DNA of 7,728 bases from Calditrichota bacterium (GTDB taxonomy: Bacteria > Calditrichota > Calditrichia > RBG-13-44-9 > J075): contig JAJRYW010000396.1 in NCBI GenBank assembly GCA_024275555.1, positions 1 through 7,728 of the forward strand. The letters are read 5' to 3'. Within the stretch, counting starts at the first letter, position 1, and every line of letters starts with the position of its first letter. Both the position numbers and the translations under genes were made by a program. Positions 1 to 4,279 of the stretch are shown piece by piece. Below the pieces are notes generated by a model. It was given only the letters and a program-made list of their open reading frames with translations. It was not told the DNA's origin and did not search any database.

Positions 1-375
1 GCCTATCAGGCCGGAACATGTTCTCTGCCGGTATTTCCGGTGATTGATGCACATCGCAAAGAAGTGTTTGGCGCCATGTACCGGTGGGAAGATGCTTCCC
101 TGGTGCGGCAAAGCGATTACCGGGTTTCGGGATATGAGGGACTCGCGGAAATTATCAAACAGCCGGTGCGGTTGTGCGGCAAGGACGCCTTGCGATTGCA
201 GGATAAGATCGAAAGCGCTCTTCCGCCAGGCTGCGAATTCGTCAGACCTCAACCGGATTATCCGCAAATCTGGGCCTTAATGCAATTGGGATATCAGCGC
301 TTTGTGCAGCAACAGTTTTCCTCCGCCCATGATTGCGAGCCGCTATACCTGAGAGCTTTTCAGGGAGTTTTGTGA
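1..375 (+). CDS. tsaB: tRNA threonylcarbamoyladenosine biosynthesis protein TsaB, C-terminal part (5' truncated by window edge)
   Basis: The frame is open from base 1, so the gene starts upstream; about 124 C-terminal codons are present, ending in TGA at 373-375. The segment PVIDAHRKEVFGAMY matches the TsaB signature in which a conserved PVIDAR-like strand is followed by EV(Y/F)xA. The C-terminal EPLYLR motif is also typical of the family. TsaB is a catalytically inactive ASKHA-fold partner of TsaD; with TsaE they transfer threonylcarbamoyl from TC-AMP to A37 of ANN-decoding tRNAs in the cytoplasm (family knowledge). The N-terminal half is outside the window and cannot be checked. The stop overlaps the rimI start by one base (TGATG), which suggests translational coupling. 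A tsaB-rimI neighbourhood is common in bacteria and supports both calls. Confidence 0.9.
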   Translation, partial: AYQAGTCSLPVFPVIDAHRKEVFGAMYRWEDASLVRQSDYRVSGYEGLAEIIKQPVRLCGKDALRLQDKIESALPPGCEFVRPQPDYPQIWALMQLGYQRFVQQQFSSAHDCEPLYLRAFQGVL

Positions 376-845
376 TGACCCTGCCGTTGGTGCGCAGCAT
401 GATCCTGGCAGATTTGGAGGAGGTGCTGGTCATCGAGCGCCAGGTTTTCCGGGAACCCTGGTCCCGCCAGAGCTATGAGTTCGAGTTGACCAAAAACCGG
501 TTTTCGCTCCCGGTGGTGCTGGAATACCGGAAGATGATCGTCGGGCACGCGGTGGCCTGGTTCATTTTTGATGAATTCCACATTGCCACCATTGCCATCC
601 ACCCGGAATACCAGGGCCGCGGCTGGGGCGCCTACCTGCTGGAGGCCATGCTGGGTATGTCCCACGGGGCGGATTACGCCCTGCTGGAAGTCCGGGAAAG
701 CAATACCCCGGCAATTCGCCTCTACCAGAAATACGGATTTAAAATTGTCGGCAAACGGCAGGCCTATTACCGCAACGGCGAGGACGCCCTGGTGATGAAG
801 AAAGAACTAAGCAGCGGCAATCTTCCCGCCCGCGAAGAAGAATGA
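375..845 (+). CDS. rimI: RimI-type ribosomal-protein S18 alanine N-acetyltransferase (GNAT family)
   Basis: The protein has 156 residues, the usual RimI size. The ATG at 375 is chosen because it overlaps the tsaB stop and has GGGAG at 363-367 about seven bases upstream. A TTG at 333 would add 14 residues but lies inside tsaB and lacks a good site. GNAT landmarks are present: the acetyl-CoA pyrophosphate loop QGRGWG at residues 80-85 after IHPEY; LEVRESN with Glu105, matching the family's catalytic Glu; and Tyr117 in RLYQKYGF, matching the general-acid Tyr. YYRNGEDALVMKK near the end is the classical RimI C-terminal signature. Known RimI acetylates the N-terminal Ala of ribosomal protein S18, but many homologues beside tsaB act on other proteins, so the exact substrate is inferred. 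The last roughly 12 residues are a charged tail. Confidence 0.93.
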   Translation: MTLPLVRSMILADLEEVLVIERQVFREPWSRQSYEFELTKNRFSLPVVLEYRKMIVGHAVAWFIFDEFHIATIAIHPEYQGRGWGAYLLEAMLGMSHGADYALLEVRESNTPAIRLYQKYGFKIVGKRQAYYRNGEDALVMKKELSSGNLPAREEE

Positions 846-1157
846 CTTCCCGGTTTGGAAAATCCCACCTCTCACCACTACAATAATTGCAGAAGAAGAT
901 TCCTCTGGTGGATTACAGATGAGCACCTTATTTTTAGGTAACGTTCATTGGGGAGATCAATTATATTTGTGAGAAATGGGAAGACGTGTGTTCTCTGCGT
1001 TACACACCTGCACAGGGTTTTATAGAACTTGTTCTAATGAAAGGGTGTTCGGAATCTGTTGATGCAGATGTGGAACAGCCGCTCCCTTCTTCACCAGAAA
1101 AAGCAATTATTTCCACAACATATAAAATCGAAAAGGAAATTAACCGGGCGAGGCGCC
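846..1157 (+). other. Non-coding spacer between rimI and the sigma-54 regulator
   Basis: About 310 bases with no ORF showing a recognisable domain or a good ribosome binding site. A 61-codon frame starting at GTG 986 crosses the regulator start in another frame and resembles no family. No hairpin followed by a T-run was found after rimI. The stretch just before the regulator is AT-rich and contains TATAAA at 1121-1126, a possible -10 element, but no -35 hexamer stands out at 17 bases upstream. The best structured site is the palindrome at 1023-1036. The spacer probably carries the promoter of the downstream gene; this is inference from position. Confidence 0.5.
1023..1036. promoter_or_regulatory. 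Perfect palindrome, candidate operator upstream of the sigma-54 regulator
   Basis: TAGAAC-TT-GTTCTA is a 6-2-6 perfect inverted repeat about 120 bases before the regulator start codon. The length and symmetry suit a dimeric repressor or activator site. It resembles the GAAC/GTTC half-sites of some LexA boxes, but the spacer is 2 rather than 4, so no regulator is assigned. A palindrome of this length may also occur by chance. Confidence 0.3.
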
Positions 1158-2906
1158 ATGACTGGGGATAATTTAACCAAAACACCCAACTCCCACGAAG
1201 AACATTATGAGACGATGATAAAGGATTTGACCGGCTCTTTTATGGCGGTGATGGCCGGCTTAAAAGCCCGTGATACTCCGCCGGAGACCATCACAGCGTT
1301 CGAGAAGCTCTATCAGCAGGTGCTGAACGGTTTTCACAAGATGCGCCAGAACTTGAAACAAAGCGCCGAAAGATATGCCAAAGCCGAAAAAGTCATACAA
1401 AATCAGGCAGAGTCCATCCAACGCCTGGAAACGCTTTATACCGCCGGAATCACCTTTGCCAGCCAAACCGAACGCGACCGCCTGCTGCAAACCGCCATCG
1501 ATATTGTTGAAAAAGCCTTGCAGGCCGACGCCGGCTATATCGTTCTGGTTGACAGCGAGGGGCAGGTTGTCGATAAGATCGGCTCCAATCTTGACCCCGA
1601 AAGCGAGGAAAACGCCAGCAATCTCAGTATGACCGTGATCCGGGAAACCATGCAAGCGTCTCAGCCCAGCCAGATTGCCGACACCGACGCCGACCAGGGC
1701 CTGGCGGAACGGACCAGCATCCTGTTGCTGGACATCAAATCCACCCTCTGTGTTCCCCTGGTGCTTGGAGGCCAGGTCAAGGGGGCGGTCTATGTAGACC
1801 GGCGCAAAAAAGTCTGGCCGTTTTCTGCGGCAGACCTGGCCTTTCTGCTGGCTTTTGCCCGGCAAATAGTGCGCGGCCTCAAGGTGTCGGAACAGATGGA
1901 AAAGCTGGAGAAAAAGCTCATCTCCGATGCAACGCTCACCATGGAATCGCTGCGCAAAGAATTTAGTTGTAGCGAGCTGATCGGCAATTCCCCGCAACTA
2001 CTGGAAGTGCTGCGCCTGGCCTCCCGGATTGCCCCGACCGACCTGCCGGTTCTGATCACCGGGGAGAGCGGCACCGGGAAAGAGCTGATTGCCCGGGCAA
2101 TTCACATCAACAGCCTTCGCCCCCAGGGGGCTTTTGTGGCCATCAATTGCAGCGCCATCCCCGCTAACCTGCTGGAGTCGGAGCTGTTCGGTTACGAAAA
2201 AGGAGCCTTTACCGGGGCCGTGCACGCCAAACCCGGTAAGATCGAAACCGCCAACGGCGGCACGCTTTTTCTGGATGAGATCGGCGAGTTGAGCATTGCC
2301 CTGCAGGCAAAGCTGCTCCGGGTCATCCAGGCGCATGAACTGCAACGATTGGGCAGCAACGCCACCCAAAAAATCGATGTGCGCTTTCTGGCCGCCACCA
2401 ACCGCAATATTGAAAAAATGATTAAAGAGGGCGAGTTCCGGGAGGATTTATACTACCGTCTTAATGTGATTACCATCTGTATGCCGCCGCTCCGGGAACG
2501 CCGGGAAGATATCGAAGAACTGACTCATTATTTCCTGGCCAAACACAGCCGCACCGAATTGCCCCTGACGATTTCCGATGACGCCCTGGACTTGCTGGAA
2601 AATTATTCCTGGCCGGGGAACATCCGCGAGTTGGAAAATGTTATCCTCCGCGCCACCGTTCTGGCCAAAAGCGCTGCCATTGAAGTTGCCGATTTGCCCC
2701 CGGAGTTGGTTAAGGTGGAAGTTGCTGTGCCCCGTATTACCTTGGGGAAGTCGCTTGCGGACGCGGAGGCCGAATTTCGCAAACGCTATATTCACAGAAC
2801 CCTGCAGCAATGTTCCTCCAAGAAAGAAGCTGCTCAAAGACTGGGAGTCAACCGCACCCATTTTTACAAAATGCTGGCCCGGTTGGGGCTTGATGAAAAA
2901 TCCTGA
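1158..2906 (+). CDS. Sigma-54-dependent transcriptional activator, GAF - AAA+ - Fis-type HTH
   Basis: 582 residues from ATG 1158, which has GAGG at 1150-1153, a rather close site. Upstream in-frame starts (TTG 1059, ATG 1062, ATG 1068) would add an unconserved-looking tail, so 1158 is preferred with moderate certainty. Domain order: a helical, probably coiled-coil N-terminus (about 30-100); a GAF sensor (about 100-240); a charged coiled-coil linker (about 242-272); the AAA+ sigma-54 interaction domain (about 275-510); and a C-terminal Fis-type HTH (about 555-578). Intact AAA+ motifs are Walker A GESGTGKE at 302-309, the sigma-54-contacting loop GAFTGA at 349-354, Walker B GGTLFLDEIGE at 367-377 with Asp373-Glu374, and the arginine-finger segment with Arg428 and Arg434 (REDLYYRL). 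It should hydrolyse ATP to remodel the RNA polymerase-sigma-54 closed complex. There is no receiver domain, so control is probably by a small ligand or partner acting on GAF. The ligand and target genes cannot be read from sequence. Confidence 0.93.
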   Translation: MTGDNLTKTPNSHEEHYETMIKDLTGSFMAVMAGLKARDTPPETITAFEKLYQQVLNGFHKMRQNLKQSAERYAKAEKVIQNQAESIQRLETLYTAGITFASQTERDRLLQTAIDIVEKALQADAGYIVLVDSEGQVVDKIGSNLDPESEENASNLSMTVIRETMQASQPSQIADTDADQGLAERTSILLLDIKSTLCVPLVLGGQVKGAVYVDRRKKVWPFSAADLAFLLAFARQIVRGLKVSEQMEKLEKKLISDATLTMESLRKEFSCSELIGNSPQLLEVLRLASRIAPTDLPVLITGESGTGKELIARAIHINSLRPQGAFVAINCSAIPANLLESELFGYEKGAFTGAVHAKPGKIETANGGTLFLDEIGELSIALQAKLLRVIQAHELQRLGSNATQKIDVRFLAATNRNIEKMIKEGEFREDLYYRLNVITICMPPLRERREDIEELTHYFLAKHSRTELPLTISDDALDLLENYSWPGNIRELENVILRATVLAKSAAIEVADLPPELVKVEVAVPRITLGKSLADAEAEFRKRYIHRTLQQCSSKKEAAQRLGVNRTHFYKMLARLGLDEKS

Positions 2907-3168
2907 TGATGCAGAGGAAACCATTCTCCCGAACAGACCGGCGCCTAAAAACAATTTGTTCTAAAATTTTAAACCTATCCAAACAAAACGGTTTTTCCCC
3001 TCCATATTACCGGACCCATCTCGCTCCTTGCCTTTGAAACGATTTCTATGCCCCTTTTCACTACCGTGCACATTTTAAATTGGCCCCGGATTTATTATCC
3101 CCGAAATGGTTTTTATGGATGTTTTCACCCAAAATTGAGGATATTGATCAACGAAAGCAGAAAAATTT

Positions 3169-3247
3169 GTAACTATTCAGGTCTCTTTTTTGACAGGATT
3201 CACATGATGAACCGGATTGGGAAATAAAATTTAGTAACTACCCAGGT
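3169..3247 (+). repeat. Pair of direct repeats about 65 bp apart, related to the terminal repeat of the neighbouring element
   Basis: GTAACTATTCAGGT at 3169-3182 and GTAACTACCCAGGT at 3234-3247 differ at two positions. Both are preceded by AAAATTT, with one extra base in the second copy. The second copy is also the left end of the inverted-repeat element at 3234-3419. The three related copies (two direct, one inverted) suggest nested or repeated insertion of one short mobile sequence. Confidence 0.6.
3191..3217 (+). repeat. Short intergenic repeat of the GACAGGATT...GGATT type
   Basis: GACAGGATTCACATGATG at 3192-3209 is followed by AACCGGATT, so GGATT recurs 19 bases later. It resembles a simple intergenic repeat seen in many unrelated bacterial genomes, whose common form alternates ACAGGATT with AACAGGATT; here the second unit has CC in place of CA. 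Recognition is from memory of that repeat family, not from a search. It sits between the two GTAACTA copies. Confidence 0.45.
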
Positions 3248-3419
3248 GTTATTGCCAAAGACAAATAATTCCCCCTCCCCCCGTCCTTCGCTTGCGCTTC
3301 GGTCGCCCTGGGGGAGAGGGGGATTCAACAGTCATATATACAGCGACTTAGGCTATGAACAAATTGATTTGTACAAGAATTCTTTTAAAGAGCAGTCTAC
3401 CAATAACCTGAGTAGTTAC
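3234..3419. mobile_element. MITE-like element with imperfect terminal inverted repeats
   Basis: The left end 3234-3254 (GTAACTACCCAGG then TGTTATTG) and the right end 3401-3419 (CAATAACCTG then AGTAGTTAC) are reverse complements across 19 positions, with one mismatch and a two-base gap. They bound a 186-bp, non-coding segment with a GC-rich hairpin in the middle. Small size, terminal inverted repeats and absence of a gene fit a miniature inverted-repeat element. No clear target-site duplication is visible, so an ancient insertion or a large stem-loop RNA remains possible. Confidence 0.5.
3271..3322. repeat. GC-rich hairpin repeat
   Basis: Five C, T, C, then five more C at 3271-3282 pair with five G (3310-3314), an A bulge, then GA and five G (3316-3322), giving a 12-bp stem with one bulge. 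The loop contains the near-repetitive CTTCGCTTGCGCTTCGG. CCCTCTCCC...GGGAGAGGG palindromes like this are common dispersed intergenic elements in GC-rich bacteria. It could halt transcription weakly, but no T-run follows, so it is not called a terminator. Confidence 0.55.
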
Positions 3420-3562
3420 ACCGTGTTTATCCCCCAATGACGACGTCACTCCCAACGCCAACCCCAACGTGGCGCCGCTCCAACGGAGTCCCGCCCCTTT
3501 GAAGATAGCTGAGCAGCACAGCCGGGAATCTGTCGCGTTTCAGCAACACCTCCGGCGGTATC

Positions 3563-3582
3563 TTGTCGCTTGAGTACGACAA
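3563..3582. promoter_or_regulatory. Inverted repeat TTGTCG-N8-CGACAA, candidate operator
   Basis: A perfect 6-bp inverted repeat with an 8-base spacer lies 113 bases before the receiver fragment. The 20-bp span puts half-sites roughly one helical turn apart, as expected for a dimeric regulator. TGTTTTAA follows the right arm, so a weak terminator is an alternative, but the stem is short and the T-run broken. Confidence 0.3.
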
Positions 3583-3666
3583 TGTTTTAACAACAACCCA
3601 TACCCTGCCATTTTACAATCCAATAGAAACAGTTGGTTAACGCTTAAAGGAGAGGAGCGTCCTTCC

Positions 3667-3720
3667 ATGGCGCCTTTTTTGACCTACTGGTTTTATGGAA
3701 ACTCGAATTTTAATCATTAA
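3667..3720 (+). CDS. Possible 17-residue leader peptide overlapping the receiver fragment
   Basis: The best ribosome binding site in this area, GAGGAG at 3652-3657 (within AAAGGAGAGGAG), is nine bases before ATG 3667. That ATG opens only 17 codons (MAPFLTYWFYGNSNFNH) and stops at TAA 3718-3720, 26 bases past the receiver ATG at 3695 in a different frame. It may be a translational-coupling leader, or the remnant of an original start now out of frame. There is no homology to support a function. Confidence 0.25.
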   Translation: MAPFLTYWFYGNSNFNH

Positions 3721-3889
3721 TTCTGACAATAATGAGGTGCGTCGTCTGCGGGAAATTTTGAGCCGGGAAGGATACATGATCATGACCGCCATAGATTATA
3801 AGACAGCCCGCCGGATCTGCACCGAGATAGATTTTGAACTGATAATCAGTGAATTCTCCCTGATGGCAGACCTAAAGAGATCTGTATAG
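3695..3889 (+). pseudogene. Truncated, degenerate response-regulator receiver (REC) domain fragment
   Basis: 64 codons from ATG 3695 to TAG 3887-3889. ETRILIINSDNN, then RLREILSREGYMIMTA, then FELIISEFSLM follow the beta1-alpha1-beta2-alpha2-beta3 order of a receiver domain, but a complete domain needs about 120 residues. The acidic pair after beta1 is replaced (IINSDN instead of a V-DDD type motif), and the phospho-acceptor Asp after beta3 is Glu (ISEF). Phosphorylation is therefore unlikely, though Glu could mimic it. Beyond the TAG the same frame stays open to TAA 3995-3997 and reads GPELLARL, which resembles receiver helix alpha3 (DG-ELL-RL). That frame ends just before a hairpin repeat. 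There is no proper ribosome binding site at 3695; TGA at 3680-3682 blocks any in-frame start further upstream. Best read as a decayed gene; a small, REC-like stand-alone protein is less likely. Confidence 0.6.
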
Positions 3890-4252
3890 CCAGGTAAACA
3901 GTCCTGGAAGGGGCCTGAGCTTCTTGCGAGACTTTGCTCGGAAGAAGCGGTTCCCCCGGAACAATTGCAGGGGAACAATTTCAAACCACTCCCATAACCT
4001 CTCCTTGCTAAGGGGAGGACTGGGGAGGGGGTACAAAGCCGGATTCCATATCGGCAATACCGGATGGCCGGGAGTCGATGCAGGCGCCCTCAGCGGCGAT
4101 TGCCTGTTTGTCTTCAGATAATCTCCTCTCGCGATGATTGCCGTTTTTTTTCCATCGAAAGAGAGAGTGAAGTTTTTTTAGACATTAAAAAGAACAGAGA
4201 ACTTATCAAAAATGAATCGCTTAAAACTTGAATCCAACTCAAGGAGGATATT
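3890..4252. other. Spacer between the receiver fragment and the giant surface-protein gene
   Basis: About 360 bases. The first 105 continue the broken receiver frame. Next comes the hairpin repeat at 3998-4018 with its G-rich tail to about 4031. A short GC-rich stretch ends in a run of eight T at 4144-4151; I could not find a stem that would make this a convincing terminator. From 4152 to 4252 the DNA is strongly AT-rich and should contain the promoter of the downstream gene, but no hexamer pair with good spacing can be defended (TTAGAC 4178-4183 and TTATCA 4203-4208 are 19 bases apart). Confidence 0.5.
3998..4018. repeat. Hairpin repeat CCTCTCCTT-GCT-AAGGGGAGG
   Basis: A 9-bp stem (one G-T wobble) with a three-base loop, followed by ACTGGGGAGGGGG. 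This matches the type of dispersed palindromic intergenic repeat (CCTCCCC...TTAGCAAGGGGAGG) that I recognise from many bacterial genomes. It directly follows the TAA that ends the broken receiver frame, so its insertion may have removed the rest of that gene. Confidence 0.5.
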
Positions 4253-4279
4253 ATGAATTTTCGAAACAATTTATTCTAG
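4241..4279 (+). promoter_or_regulatory. Strong Shine-Dalgarno and 8-codon frame ending in TAG, abutting the surface-protein ATG
   Basis: AAGGAGG at 4241-4247 is a near-ideal ribosome binding site, five bases before ATG 4253. That ATG encodes MNFRNNLF and then TAG (4277-4279), immediately followed in the same frame by ATG 4280. The eight residues carry an Arg and run into hydrophobics, as a signal-peptide n-region would. The ribosome binding site therefore serves the large gene either by reinitiation at 4280 or by reading through the TAG. Confidence 0.75.

Larger units (their letters stand above)
2907..3694. other. Long intergenic region rich in small repeats
   Basis: Nearly 800 bases without a convincing gene. 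The first 250 bases after the regulator stop are AT-rich and show no clear terminator: there are T-runs but no strong stem before them. From 3160 to 3420 there is a cluster of direct and inverted repeats, listed separately. From about 3440 to 3580 the composition becomes GC-richer and contains small palindromes, including TGACG-A-CGTCA at 3438-3448. The 64-codon frame starting at 3246 runs through the GC-rich hairpin and looks like no protein. I see no tRNA or recognised structured RNA. Confidence 0.55.

Noticed and set aside
986..1171. 61-codon ORF starting at GTG 986
   Set aside because: No ribosome binding site, no recognisable domain, and it overlaps the start of the sigma-54 activator in another frame.
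1260..2954. Minus-strand frames inside the sigma-54 activator (for example 1260-1997, 2448-2954)
   Set aside because: Shadows of a clearly recognised + strand gene with intact motifs; low-complexity translations with no family resemblance.
3668..3682. Sigma-54-like promoter TGGCGCC-TTTT-TTGA before the receiver fragment
   Set aside because: The -24 GG fits, but the required GC at -12 is GA, and transcription would begin about one base before ATG 3695, leaving no leader.
3924..4121. 65-codon + strand ORF and its minus-strand partners across the hairpin repeat
   Set aside because: The translation runs straight through the dispersed palindromic repeat and shows no protein-like pattern; treated as chance.
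4122..4151. Rho-independent terminator at the T8 run (4144-4151)
   Set aside because: The bases before the T-run do not fold into a convincing GC-rich stem.
4253..4279. Regulatory attenuator leader peptide (MNFRNNLF)
   Set aside because: No run of a diagnostic amino acid and no alternative hairpins after it; the signal-peptide explanation fits better.
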